Source: Saprospiraceae bacterium
GTDB lineage: Bacteria; Bacteroidota; Bacteroidia; Chitinophagales; Saprospiraceae
Assembly: GCA_021738725.1 (NCBI GenBank)
Contig: JAIPBE010000009.1
Coordinates: 35,731 to 99,730 of the forward strand
Length of the DNA: 64,000 nt
Direction: 5' to 3'
The position numbers were made by a program, and so were the translations under genes. Within the stretch, counting starts at the first letter, position 1, and every line of letters begins with the position of its first letter. Positions 8,943 through 20,504 of this stretch are shown here, piece by piece. The notes beneath the pieces are model-generated. The model ran no database searches. It was not told the origin of the DNA and worked only from the letters and a program-made list of their open reading frames with translations.

Positions 8943-9260
8943 ATGTTCCAACAGATCGAAGAACAACAAAAAGCGGTACAGGAAAAACTGGCCGGTCATA
9001 TCCTGGAGACATCTTCCGGCGAGGGCCTGGTGACCGTGCGGATGGCGGGAAATAAGGAAGTGAGATCCATCATCATTGATCGGGAGCATCCCGGTTATGC
9101 AGATGCAGATCAGGTGGAAGATCACCTGGTCCTGGCCCTCAATGATGCCATCCGACAAGCGTCCACCCTCGAACAGGAGTTGGTGCAGGAATGGATGAGC
9201 TCTGTTTTACCCGGCGGACTGGGCGCCCTCGGTGGTTTGGGCAGTTTATTTGGTAAATAG
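8943..9260 (+). CDS. YbaB/EbfC-family nucleoid-associated protein
   Basis: Protein of 105 residues starting MFQQIEEQQKAV at 8943. Length, the N-terminal coiled helix, the central VTVRMAGNKEVRSIIID strand pair and the Gly/Leu-rich C-terminal tail match the YbaB/EbfC family of small dimeric DNA-binding proteins. Family members usually sit beside dnaX or recR; here the neighbours are two exported LamG proteins, so context adds nothing on function. Confidence 0.8.
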   Translation: MFQQIEEQQKAVQEKLAGHILETSSGEGLVTVRMAGNKEVRSIIIDREHPGYADADQVEDHLVLALNDAIRQASTLEQELVQEWMSSVLPGGLGALGGLGSLFGK

Positions 9261-9308
9261 GATAATCCGGACCCTCCAAGCAACGTTTTCACCCCGATCA
9301 GGTTTCTT

Positions 9309-10529
9309 ATGGTTATGCGCGTATCGATATTTCTTCTTTTCCTGACCTTCGGGTTATCGGCATCACTGCAGGCTCAACTCTCTGCGAACCTGGTGACCAA
9401 TCTGTCATTCAATGACAGCCTCTTCGATGAAAGCGGTTACGGCAACGTCCTCTTTTTTGATGGGGACACCACCTTTGTTTGTGGCCCGATCGGTAATGCG
9501 CTCAGCTTTGACGGGAGTGTCAACTTTATCACCCTGCTCGGCGATATCTCCGTCAACCGCCTGCGAAAAGCAGACTTTAGTATCAGCTTTTACTTCCGAC
9601 CCGAGAGTTCTTCCGGGATCTATGATATCGTATCCAAGCGGGAAGACTGCGACGAGAACCGCGCATTGGCCATAACCTATACGCCTTCCAGCCGGACCTT
9701 GGGCATCCTGGTCAGTGAGGATCCGACCCAGCAGGTCAAGATGAACTACCGACTACCTACCAGCCGATGCTGGTATCATATTGTTGTTGTTCGCCGGGCC
9801 ACCAAGATCCTCCTCTATGTCGATGGCGAATTTGTCATGGAAGACGCCTCCGCCGACCGTCTCGAGCTACAGAACAATGCCCAATTGGCCCTTTCTGCCA
9901 GTCCATGTATCGGGGCAGGACAGATCCGCTATCGCGGTCATCTGGATGAATTTCGAGTTTACGATCGGGCGCTTCCTGAAGACGATATCAAGCAATTGTA
10001 CACGCCACGGGATGTCATCCTCACTCGGGATACAGTGATCTATCTCGGCGAATCCTTCCAGGTCAGAACCTCAGGAACCTGTGCCACCACCTTTGCCTGG
10101 CTACCGACGACAGGGGTGAGTGACCCGACAAAACGTGAACCGGTGATTACTCCGACCGTTTCTGGACGGTACCAGATCAACTTTGTTCAGGGTGGTTGCA
10201 CAGCGACGGATACAGTTTATGTCGAGGTCGTCGACCCGGCAGATCTCAGCTGTGACCGCCTGCTCTTACCCAGCGCTTTCACACCCAATGGGGATCAACT
10301 TAACGAGGAGTATGGGATCAGTAACCCAGTGGCTCTTGAAGGCCTGGACTATTTCGAAATCTATGATCGATGGGGCACTCGTGTGTTCACGACGACAGAT
10401 CCCTTTGAGAAGTGGAATGGAGTGTTCAAGGGAGATCCATTGATCCCCGGCATCTATGTCTACAAGGCCCGATATTTGTGCAAAGGAGAGTTTTATGAGA
10501 GCCTGGGCAGCTTTTCACTGATCCGATAG
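9309..10529 (+). CDS. LamG protein with gliding-motility-type C-terminal sorting domain
   Basis: Protein of 406 residues; a second ATG two codons on (9315) is equally possible. The signal peptide ends near SLQAQ. Residues about 25-230 are a LamG/concanavalin-like domain (NLVTNLSFNDSLFDESGYG, then DEFRVYDRALPEDDIKQLY). Residues about 235-310 resemble an Ig/PKD-like bridge. The final about 85 residues carry the CHU_C/type B sorting pattern: PSAFTPNGDQLNEEYGI, FEIYDRWGTRVF and PGIYVYKARY. It is likely a surface protein exported by the type IX system without removal of the usual type A tail. Target unknown. Confidence 0.88.
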   Translation: MVMRVSIFLLFLTFGLSASLQAQLSANLVTNLSFNDSLFDESGYGNVLFFDGDTTFVCGPIGNALSFDGSVNFITLLGDISVNRLRKADFSISFYFRPESSSGIYDIVSKREDCDENRALAITYTPSSRTLGILVSEDPTQQVKMNYRLPTSRCWYHIVVVRRATKILLYVDGEFVMEDASADRLELQNNAQLALSASPCIGAGQIRYRGHLDEFRVYDRALPEDDIKQLYTPRDVILTRDTVIYLGESFQVRTSGTCATTFAWLPTTGVSDPTKREPVITPTVSGRYQINFVQGGCTATDTVYVEVVDPADLSCDRLLLPSAFTPNGDQLNEEYGISNPVALEGLDYFEIYDRWGTRVFTTTDPFEKWNGVFKGDPLIPGIYVYKARYLCKGEFYESLGSFSLIR

Positions 10530-10639
10530 GGACCTGTTCGGATCGGTTTATCGGCAGACTTTGGTCATTGAGCACTTCCTGACCGTCATTCATCGAAAGG
10601 ATTTTCTACACCGCCTGACCGGGAGTATCTTTGGCTGAG

Positions 10640-11896
10640 ATGAAGGCCATCCTCCAATCCTTACCTGCCAGCTTTTTACAAGCATTGAATGAGTTGCGTT
10701 TCAACCGGACGCGGAGTGTGCTCTCATTGTTGGGGATCACCATCGGGATCTTCTGCATCATCGCCATCAAATCTGCGGTGGACAGCCTGGAGAGCAATAT
10801 CAAACAGAGTCTGGAGAAATTGGGAGATGATGTCCTCTATGTCACCAAGCAACCCTGGAACGAGGATCCCAACGCGAATTATTGGAAATATCTGCGACGG
10901 CCGAATCCGAACTATCAGGATTTTAAAACCATCAAAGCCAAAAGTGAAAGCTCGGAATATGTCACCTATTCCATCTTTCTGGGTCCGAAACCGGTCAAAT
11001 ATGGCGCCAGTAGTGTCGACAGGGCCTATCTGATCGCCGGGACAGAAGACTATTCCAACCTCTTCAACCTGCAGTATGCGGAAGGACGTTACTTTTCATC
11101 TGTCGAATATCAAACTGGAAGCCGGGTGGCCGTCATCGGTTCCCGGATCGCCGAAATGCTATTTGGTCATCTCGATGCAATTGGTAAGGAGATCAAGGTC
11201 AGCGGGCACAAGCTCAAAGTGATCGGCCTCATCGAACCTTCCGGAAAGGATCTGATCAAGGTGATGGACTTCGACCGGGTGGTCATGATCTCCTATCCTT
11301 TGGCGCGTCAGATCGCCAATGTGCGTGAAGCAGGCGATTATGGTGGTGGGATGGTCGCCGTCAAAGCATACAAGGGGTCAGATATGGAGGACGTGACGGA
11401 TGAGGTGATCGGAGCCATGCGGTCTGGCAGACGGCTTTCACCCCGTCAGGATAATAATTTCGCCATTAATGAAATGTCCATTCTCACTGCCTTGTTGGAT
11501 AGTGTTTTCAAGGTCCTGAATCTGGCCGGTATGGCCATCGGTATCTTTGCTCTGTTTGTGGGGATGTTCAGTGTGGCCAATATCATGTTTGTATCCGTCA
11601 AGGAACGAACACATCTCATCGGTATCAAAAAGGCGCTGGGAGCCAAGTCGGTCTTCATCCTGCTGGAATTCCTGGTAGAGGCAGTTATCCTGTGTATCAT
11701 TGGCGGAATCGCCGGACTGTTGTTAGTCCTTGCAGTCATCAAAGGCATCTCAGTAGTGGCCGACTTTCCCATGTTCCTTTCCTGGCAAAATGTATTTCTC
11801 GGGATCGGCGTATCAGCTGCGATCGGCATACTCTCCGGATTGATACCTGCCTTGCAAGCAGCACGTATGGACCCGGTAGAAGCGATGCGGAGTTGA
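10640..11896 (+). CDS. MacB/FtsX-type ABC transporter permease
   Basis: Protein of 418 residues. The ATG at 10640 is preferred; a TTG three codons earlier (10631) is also in frame. The layout is typical of the family: an N-terminal helix following an NELRFNRTRSVLSLLGITIG motif, a roughly 230-residue periplasmic MacB_PCD-like domain, then three C-terminal helices with FVSVKERTHLIGIKKALGA and the closing PALQAARMDPVEAMRS. It probably works with a separate ATPase not encoded next to it. The substrate (lipoprotein, peptide or drug) cannot be deduced. Confidence 0.88.
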   Translation: MKAILQSLPASFLQALNELRFNRTRSVLSLLGITIGIFCIIAIKSAVDSLESNIKQSLEKLGDDVLYVTKQPWNEDPNANYWKYLRRPNPNYQDFKTIKAKSESSEYVTYSIFLGPKPVKYGASSVDRAYLIAGTEDYSNLFNLQYAEGRYFSSVEYQTGSRVAVIGSRIAEMLFGHLDAIGKEIKVSGHKLKVIGLIEPSGKDLIKVMDFDRVVMISYPLARQIANVREAGDYGGGMVAVKAYKGSDMEDVTDEVIGAMRSGRRLSPRQDNNFAINEMSILTALLDSVFKVLNLAGMAIGIFALFVGMFSVANIMFVSVKERTHLIGIKKALGAKSVFILLEFLVEAVILCIIGGIAGLLLVLAVIKGISVVADFPMFLSWQNVFLGIGVSAAIGILSGLIPALQAARMDPVEAMRS

Positions 11897-11898
11897 GT

Positions 11899-13119
11899 CT
11901 AGAGGATAGAAGCGATCAGCAGTTCCAGATCGGTGGTCTTCATTTCAAATTTTTCCCCCAGATACGAATTAGTGATACAGCCTTTGTAGGCGTATACCCC
12001 GTTGCGCAATCCTACGCTTTGATAGAGCAAGGCTTCGATACCAGTGACCGATTCCAGTTTGAGTAATATCGGTGTCAGAATATTACTGACCGCTGCCGAG
12101 GCTGTTTTTCCGACACGGGAAGGGATATTGGGCACACAGAAATGGACTACTCCATGCTTGGTAAAGGTCGGTTTCGAATGAGTGGTCAGATCGGAGGTGG
12201 CGAAACAGCCCCCCTGGTCGATGCTGACATCGACAATGATCGATCCGTCCTTCATTCCGGCGACGATCTCTTCCGCCACCACCACCGGCGCCCGACCACT
12301 TTTGGAGTGGATCGCACCTATGGCGACATCTGCCTGGAACAGTTCATTGCGCAGGATCACCGGGTCCATGGCCGATGTAAAGATCTGGCTGCCCAGATGA
12401 TGCTTCAGGCGCATCAGTTTGTAGATGTTATTGTCAAAAACGCGCACCTCAGCCCCCAAACCGAGGGCCGCGCGTGTGGCATATTCAGCGACAACACCCG
12501 AACCGAGGATAACCACGCGTGCCGGTGGTACACCAGATATGCCTCCGAGTAATAATCCGGTGCCTTTGTTGGATCGACTGAGCAGTTCAGCTGCCGTGAG
12601 AATGGCGGATATCCCGGCGATCTCACTCATGATGCGCACCACCGGAAAAGCGCCGGAATCATCCTGGATATATTCCATTGCCAGGGCGATGACTCGCTTG
12701 CTCCGAAGTTTTTCAAGAAACTCCCGTTGAACAATCGGTAGATGCAAAGGTGAAATCAGCACCTGATTGGGATGCATCAAATTGATCTCCTCCAATGTCG
12801 GAGGAGCGGTTTTGATGATCATTTCGGCACGATACACCTCTTCATCCGATTGGGCGATCTCGGCCCCCGCTTCGCTGTACTCATGGTCCAGGAAGTTGGC
12901 TCGCTTTCCGGCATCACTCTGGATCACGACCCGGTGTCCATACCCGACCAGCGCGGCTACGTTGGAGGGCACGAGGGCCACCCGGGTTTCTTCAGATGAA
13001 CTTTCCTTGGGAATGCCGATGAACAGCTTATGGTTTTTCGGTCGCAATGCCAGGGCTTGTTCCTGGGGTTGCATATGGGCCTTGGTCAACTCGGCGGGGA
13101 TGGGAATACGCTTGCTCAT
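11899..13119 (-). CDS. ald: Alanine dehydrogenase
   Basis: Protein of 406 residues of the alanine dehydrogenase/NAD(P) transhydrogenase family, catalysing reversible NAD-dependent deamination of L-alanine to pyruvate. Visible motifs: the N-terminal GIPKESSSEETRVALVP, the substrate-binding segment LHLPIVQREFL, and the Rossmann loop VVILGSGVVAEYATRAALG. The N terminus is about 30 residues longer than classical Ald, a form common in Bacteroidota. Its ATG overlaps the tsaE stop by four bases (ATGA), so the two are translationally coupled. Confidence 0.9.
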   Translation of the reverse strand: MSKRIPIPAELTKAHMQPQEQALALRPKNHKLFIGIPKESSSEETRVALVPSNVAALVGYGHRVVIQSDAGKRANFLDHEYSEAGAEIAQSDEEVYRAEMIIKTAPPTLEEINLMHPNQVLISPLHLPIVQREFLEKLRSKRVIALAMEYIQDDSGAFPVVRIMSEIAGISAILTAAELLSRSNKGTGLLLGGISGVPPARVVILGSGVVAEYATRAALGLGAEVRVFDNNIYKLMRLKHHLGSQIFTSAMDPVILRNELFQADVAIGAIHSKSGRAPVVVAEEIVAGMKDGSIIVDVSIDQGGCFATSDLTTHSKPTFTKHGVVHFCVPNIPSRVGKTASAAVSNILTPILLKLESVTGIEALLYQSVGLRNGVYAYKGCITNSYLGEKFEMKTTDLELLIASIL

Positions 13120-13562
13120 CTCTCCAAAATTACAATTTCCCGCGTGGAATCCGGGAGGATTTGAATGTCAATGTCCAATCGGTTCTCCGGCAGCACCGCA
13201 GTCAGTACCTCCGGCCACTCGATAAAGGTCCAGGCTGGATCATCCAGCGTTTCCAGAATGCCGATATCCAGGGCCTCATTCAGATCGGTCAGGCGATAGG
13301 CATCGATATGGTGGATGACAGGTGGTTCTTGCAGATCGGACAGGTAGTCCTGTACCAGGGCAAAGGTGGGGCTGGAGACGATGTCAGTACTTCCAAGGGC
13401 TTTGACCAGGGCGGTGACCAGGGCAGTCTTACCTGCACCGAGATCGCCCGTCAGGCAAATGACCCGTCGGTTTCCGGCCATGCGGATCACCTCTTTGGCA
13501 ACCTGCGGCAGCGCTTCCGGTGAGGGGCAAAGAATGGTTTTCGAGACGGGTAGCATAGGCAT
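13116..13562 (-). CDS. tsaE: tRNA threonylcarbamoyladenosine biosynthesis ATPase TsaE
   Basis: Protein of 148 residues from the ATG at 13562 (13556 and 13598 are alternatives; the frame is open to 13733). The Walker A motif GDLGAGKTAL, the switch-like SSPTFALVQDY and the HIDAYRL motif with FIEWPEVL identify TsaE, the ATPase that works with TsaB and TsaD to make t6A37 in tRNAs. It lies upstream of ald with an ATGA overlap and is divergent from gyrB. Confidence 0.92.
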   Translation of the reverse strand: MPMLPVSKTILCPSPEALPQVAKEVIRMAGNRRVICLTGDLGAGKTALVTALVKALGSTDIVSSPTFALVQDYLSDLQEPPVIHHIDAYRLTDLNEALDIGILETLDDPAWTFIEWPEVLTAVLPENRLDIDIQILPDSTREIVILER

Positions 13563-13689
13563 TTGGCGATCCTTTCCGGTGCCGGGGTTAAAGATCATCA
13601 GTTCTGCGGGAACCACAAAAAAACGACCCTTTTTGCCCTCATTTGTACCATGTATTAATTGAGCAAATAATTGTTTTATAAGTAATTGA

Positions 13690-15729
<2,040 letters not shown>

Positions 15730-15750
15730 TTGATCTGCCGCACACGAAGG

Positions 15751-15785
15751 AAAAAAGCCCGCTGTCATACACTGCGGGCTTTTTT
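15751..15785. terminator. Bidirectional intrinsic terminator gyrB / LRR gene
   Basis: Perfect 12-bp stem AAAAAAGCCCGC (15751-15762) and GCGGGCTTTTTT (15774-15785) with an 11-base loop. A-run and T-run on both sides let it terminate the convergent gyrB and LRR transcripts. Confidence 0.9.
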
Positions 15786-15828
15786 ATTTGGGGGCTCATC
15801 TGACCTTGTAGTCCCTCTCTTGCAGTGC

Positions 15829-17619
15829 CTATTTTTTTATCCAGAACGCCAGCGCATCGGTGGGGATGTCCCATTTGTGAGCAAGTTCCCGGACATCCAC
15901 TTTCAGTTCCTTTTTCGGAATCAGGCAATCGACCACCCATTCCCCCAATCCGTTGCGGACGATCAGCCCTGGCCATTCCTTCTGCAACTGAGGGATCAAT
16001 CCGTTGCGTATGATCAGCAGTAATTCGCCGTATAGACTTCGCGGTATTCCATGATCATGCAGATCCTGACGGGCAATAGCCTGGTAGATGGGCATTCCGC
16101 TGCGCAACAACTGCGAGATCTTCTGTGCCATCCCGTCCGGCACACAAGCAGCGGGGCCCAAAGGAGGGAGGACCTCCATCAGTCCGGCTGCCGCCCACCA
16201 GGATTGCCGCCCTGCGTGCAAGCTATCCGGATCGCCCTGAGGGCTTCCAAGCAGGATCATGTTCGGATAGTCTTTCGCTGAGTGGACCAGGGTGATGCCC
16301 GAGCCTTTAGCCCGTTGTGCCAGCGGCTGTGCAGGCAACCAGCTGCGACCGAACACCAGGAGCCGTCCCCGGGCGGGCAACTTTCGCCCCGGTGAAAGAC
16401 GGACCATCGCTTCGGGATAGTCAGGCAAGCCCAGAGTCCAGAGATCGAGATGATCCTGTATGGTTAGTTTTTCTCTTCGCCCTGAAGCGATCCCTTCTGC
16501 GAGTTTCCAGATCCGAGCTTGATGGGCAGGCGTCCACCCCGCTTTTCCGGCCTTTTGACGAAAGACACTCAACGACAGATTAGCCGGAGTGTCTATTCGT
16601 TTTTTTCCGATGACCTTGATCCGGGAAGGAAGGCTGCGTAAAAATTCTTCACTTTGAGCCACTGGGGTATCCAGGATGGACAATTTTTCCAAAGCAGGCC
16701 ATGGTTCAGTGGCCAGATGGGTGAGGCTGGTTTTCTTTAGATCCAGGACTTGCAACCGAGGATGATTGGCCAGATCGTCCGGAATGAACTTCAAGGGATT
16801 GCCATTGAGATGAAGTCGGGTCAACTGGGGTAGCGCAGAGAGACCTTCGGGGAGGACGGTCAGTTGATTGCCGGACAGGTCGATCTGTCGAAGATGATGA
16901 CAAGACGTCCAATCCTGGGGAATCTCCTCGATTCTGTTCTTTGCCAGATTCAATTGCAACCAATGCTGGCCGGATACAGAAAATGATTCCGGCAATCGTA
17001 AAAGCCAGTTATTAGAGAGATCGATATGTTGTAAGACGGGAAAACGGTCTGCCCATTCGGTAGGCAGTGACTGGACTTTTGACCGGATGATATGGAGGGT
17101 TTGCAGCTGGGAAAACCGACCCTCGAAAAATCGTTCTGCCGCTGCGGGAGATCCTTCCAGATAAATACCTCTCAGACGGTGATGATCGGCCGGCCATTTC
17201 ATGCGGGAAAGCGGGTTCCGTCGGAGGTCCAGATATTTCAAAGCATCGAGTCCGTCGAGGGAGAACTGTACCAGTCGATTTCGGGCCAGGTTGCAATGGG
17301 TCAGATGGAGAGGGATCCGGTCGGCTGGAATGGAGGTTAGACTGTTTTGGGTGAGATCCAGATGCTGCAAGGTCTGCATTTCCTGCATCCATTGGGGCAA
17401 AGCAGTGATCGTATTCCGGGGCAATTTGAGTGTGTGAAGCGGTAGTAATTTCAACCGTTCATCCAGTTGGGTAACGGCGCATTGATCCAATTCCAAATGG
17501 GTCAGACGTTTCAATTGAAACAATGCATCCGGCCAGGTCGTCAGGGACCGACGGTAGAGGACCAGGCTTTGAACCTGATCGGGAGCAGCCAGAGCATCTT
17601 CCAGATTGTATGCGATCAT
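15829..17619 (-). CDS. Leucine-rich-repeat protein with unassigned C-terminal domain
   Basis: Protein of 596 residues starting MIAYNLEDAL at 17619. This start overlaps the upstream glycosyltransferase stop by four bases (ATGA). The frame remains open to 18051, but that extension is antisense shadow of the glycosyltransferase. Residues about 15-340 are about a dozen LRRs of the LxxLxLxxNxLxxLP type (for example LRQIDLSGNQLTVLPEG). After a linker, residues about 440-490 contain RGRLLVFGRSW followed by ITLVHSAKDYPNMILLGS, which looks BRCT-like (weak inference). The last about 100 residues are helical and unrecognised. No signal peptide, so probably cytoplasmic. Confidence 0.8.
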   Translation of the reverse strand: MIAYNLEDALAAPDQVQSLVLYRRSLTTWPDALFQLKRLTHLELDQCAVTQLDERLKLLPLHTLKLPRNTITALPQWMQEMQTLQHLDLTQNSLTSIPADRIPLHLTHCNLARNRLVQFSLDGLDALKYLDLRRNPLSRMKWPADHHRLRGIYLEGSPAAAERFFEGRFSQLQTLHIIRSKVQSLPTEWADRFPVLQHIDLSNNWLLRLPESFSVSGQHWLQLNLAKNRIEEIPQDWTSCHHLRQIDLSGNQLTVLPEGLSALPQLTRLHLNGNPLKFIPDDLANHPRLQVLDLKKTSLTHLATEPWPALEKLSILDTPVAQSEEFLRSLPSRIKVIGKKRIDTPANLSLSVFRQKAGKAGWTPAHQARIWKLAEGIASGRREKLTIQDHLDLWTLGLPDYPEAMVRLSPGRKLPARGRLLVFGRSWLPAQPLAQRAKGSGITLVHSAKDYPNMILLGSPQGDPDSLHAGRQSWWAAAGLMEVLPPLGPAACVPDGMAQKISQLLRSGMPIYQAIARQDLHDHGIPRSLYGELLLIIRNGLIPQLQKEWPGLIVRNGLGEWVVDCLIPKKELKVDVRELAHKWDIPTDALAFWIKK

Positions 17620-18674
17620 CGAACCATTCTTCCTTTCCAAAGATACGTCTGTCGGAGTGGTCCGGCGATGCCAGCCCATACTACCAGAAATGGGTGAATG
17701 AACACGGCTGCCAAGTAAGTTGACCAGGATGGAGGTGATCCTGCCTTCCGCCAACCACTGGAGAGCAATCGATGATCGGCCAGAATTTTTATGAATAGAG
17801 GCGCCATCAAAACAGGCCATTGCTCCGGCATAAAGGCAATCAAGATCACAATCGACACCAGGAAGATCAGACTCATCAGGAAAGCGACCATCATAGGAAT
17901 TTGTGCCTGCCGGAAGTGTAATCTTCCGGTCTTGGAGGCCCAACGCGCACGTTGAGCGAACAGTTCGTGCCAGGAGTCTGGAGCAGCGGTCTGTATGATC
18001 GCCTTTTTGTCGGATTGAAATCGACAGCCGTCCGGATAGAGGGCATGACATTGTGCGAGAAAGAAAAGATCATCACCGGAGGCCCGCGGTGGCAAGTCAG
18101 CGGAGGTGATCTGATGAAGGGTGGTTTTGCGAATCGCCATATTTGCACCCTGAGCCAGTGTGGGATGGCCACGGGTGAATCCGGCACCGGTCCAGGCCAT
18201 CATCCCCTGTGATTCCAGAGTATCATACCGGCTGACCAATGTAGAACCGGAAATACTGATCACTGACCCCGATATCCAATGAATAGCCAGATCCTGAAAA
18301 GGGGAGGACATTGCCAGCACCCAATCAGGATCGGGAATGCAATCTGCGTCTGTAAAAAGGAGGATGTCGCCATGTGCCATTTCGGCTCCGGTACGCAAGG
18401 CGGCTCGCTTCCCCTCTCCCTTGTTGGTTACCAGGTGTATCCGGGAATGACCAGAATTTCGGACCACTTCCAGTGTGTCATCTTCAGAATGGTCATCGAC
18501 CACGATGATCTCCCATTCGCCCGGATATTCCAATTGGTGCAAAGCATTGAGGGTTGGTCTGATCCGATGCGCTTCATTGCGTGCAGCGATCAGAATAGAT
18601 GCAGAGGGAGGAGCCTGTTTTGTGATAGGCAGAGGGAGCGTGCGGAGCCAGGCATGGCGGGATCTTTCCTGCAT
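17616..18674 (-). CDS. Family 2 glycosyltransferase, membrane-anchored
   Basis: At least 352 residues from the ATG at 18674. The GT2 fold is shown by SILIAARNEAHRIRPTL, IIVVDDHSEDDTLEVV, LLFTDADCIPDPDW (DxD metal site), GDDLFFLAQC and the QRARWASKTGR acceptor-site motif. Hydrophobic segments follow at residues about 262-285, 290-303 and 318-335. The in-frame sequence upstream of 18674 encodes another hydrophobic segment (IFSWTIFTILIGFLYLR) with no ATG/GTG/TTG; the only candidate there is a CTG at 18728. The true N terminus may therefore lie upstream with a rare start codon. Sugar donor unknown. Confidence 0.85.
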   Translation of the reverse strand: MQERSRHAWLRTLPLPITKQAPPSASILIAARNEAHRIRPTLNALHQLEYPGEWEIIVVDDHSEDDTLEVVRNSGHSRIHLVTNKGEGKRAALRTGAEMAHGDILLFTDADCIPDPDWVLAMSSPFQDLAIHWISGSVISISGSTLVSRYDTLESQGMMAWTGAGFTRGHPTLAQGANMAIRKTTLHQITSADLPPRASGDDLFFLAQCHALYPDGCRFQSDKKAIIQTAAPDSWHELFAQRARWASKTGRLHFRQAQIPMMVAFLMSLIFLVSIVILIAFMPEQWPVLMAPLFIKILADHRLLSSGWRKAGSPPSWSTYLAAVFIHPFLVVWAGIAGPLRQTYLWKGRMVR

Positions 18675-18817
18675 GCGGAGATACAGAAACCCGATCAGAA
18701 TGGTAAAAATGGTCCAGGAAAAGATCAGGGGCCAGGATTTACCGCAAAATTAGGGGATGGGGGACCATCCTGTATGTCAACAGGATAAATTGGAACCAGC
18801 GCTGTGTGAAGAACAGA

Positions 18818-19279
18818 TCATTCGAACAAATCGCTGTAGCGATCTGTGGACTCCAGTTCTTTTTTCTCGGCTCGTTGTTTGCGCTGATTGAAGGTTGTCT
18901 CCAATTCTTCGAAATCGACCCACTCACCGTCACGTTCCTGTTGAACAGCATCCTGCAATTTGGATACTTTCCGATTGACCAGTGCGCGAACAAAGAGGTA
19001 AGCAAACAGGACAGGGTAAAGGAGCACACCCAGAGCGGTCAGGAAAATCCCTTGCAGCGGATTGGTCCGAATGGTATTCCACAACCATTTGCCAAAATCA
19101 ACCACGGTTTTATAATGAATGATCAGGGCAGCTGCCAATAGGAAAAAGGCCGCTTTCGCCAGCACCCAGAAAATGCCTTTGGCAATAAAAAAAAGTCCGA
19201 CCAATACCAGAGACATCATCAGAATTCCGACGATACTGGAAAATGGATTGAGGCGTTCTCGATTGAAAAAAATGGTCAT
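18818..19279 (-). CDS. Small membrane protein of unknown function
   Basis: Protein of 153 residues. Hydrophobic segments lie at about residues 14-33, 36-53 and 77-97, followed by a basic then acidic, probably coiled tail (FEELETTFNQRKQRAEKKE). I recognise no family. It is upstream of the glycosyltransferase on the same strand with a gap of about 90-140 bp and may belong to the same unit. Confidence 0.65.
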   Translation of the reverse strand: MTIFFNRERLNPFSSIVGILMMSLVLVGLFFIAKGIFWVLAKAAFFLLAAALIIHYKTVVDFGKWLWNTIRTNPLQGIFLTALGVLLYPVLFAYLFVRALVNRKVSKLQDAVQQERDGEWVDFEELETTFNQRKQRAEKKELESTDRYSDLFE

Positions 19280-20504
19280 GGGATCTGTTCGAAAAATGGT
19301 GCATCAAAATAACGTCCAAAAACACGGAAGAGCATAGATCGGAGGCCGCATTAGGAACTCATTCACATATATAACGAATGAAAAGAGAAAATGGCTGGCT
19401 CCTATCGGAATATTTCGACTGAATCACTTGTCTTTCAGGATAAAAGGGCCTCCTTCTTCGATCAGAGGAGGAGGTGATGAGTCTGGAGGGAGCCGTTCGA
19501 CTCCTGCAGGGCCGCATTTTTAAATCAAAACTCGCAGGCTATACATATTTGACCCCTACAAGCCCATGTCAAGTTTTGAGGTTAAGGGGTTATTTCGGTA
19601 TTGAGTTATTTCGAAAAAACCATGCTGTTCGCATTCAAGTCCACAGAAAAGCACCCTGTAGGGGTGACACTACATCGGTCATTCTGGAAGCGTTCATTCC
19701 AGTGCCATGCTTTCGGAAGTGGAAGAGGGATGCCTGCCTGCTGATGCGAGAAAAATCAGGAATGAGGAATTTGACGAAGAGACGAAGTGACAGAGTGACG
19801 AAGGGAAATTGGGACTGTGGGACAGGTGAAGGGAATCAGGAACCAGGAACCAGGAATCAGGAATGAGGAATGAGGAATGAGGAATGAGAAATACTCTGCC
19901 TCCCCCGGTTTGGCGCACTTAAGATGATCTTCCATGATATCATTCCGTCGCCAAACCACCCCCTCATGAAATCCTTTGTCTCCGGTATTGGACGTATTCT
20001 GTGAGGGGGACATGCCCGCGTTATAGAGTTTGTGAAATAGAAACTGGTCCATTTCCAGGCTAGAATACACATAGTCACGTTAAACTTTGAACGTCAGAGC
20101 GCTAGTTCTGACTTTGAACGTTGAACAGCCCAGCCGAGAATCAATCAACCAGACGATGTGCACCAATGCTCCACTCAAATCTTAACTTGGAATCAGGAAC
20201 CAGGAACCAGGAATCAGGAATCAGGAATGAGGAATGAGGAATGAGAAAGTGGGACTTTGAGACTGTGGGACAGGTGAAGGGAATCCGGAATGCAGGAATC
20301 CGGAATGCAGGAATCAGGAATGCAGGAATCAGGAATGTCTACAAACCGCAGGAGAGAGGAATGAGGAATTAGGAATGAGAAGTGTGACCTTGAGACTGTG
20401 GGACGGGTGAAGGGAATCAGGAACTCCACCTGTGGCGGATATTCAAGTTTGCTTGTTTTCACGGATTACGGAGTTGGGTGAAGATTGGATGTTCAAGGTT
20501 CAAG

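Noticed and set aside
17620..18051. N-terminal extension of LRR protein
   Set aside because: It is an out-of-frame reading of the glycosyltransferase gene on the same strand; the ATGA overlap marks the real start.
20190..20430. CRISPR-like regular repeats
   Set aside because: Units are contiguous heptamers without unique spacers, and no cas gene is present.
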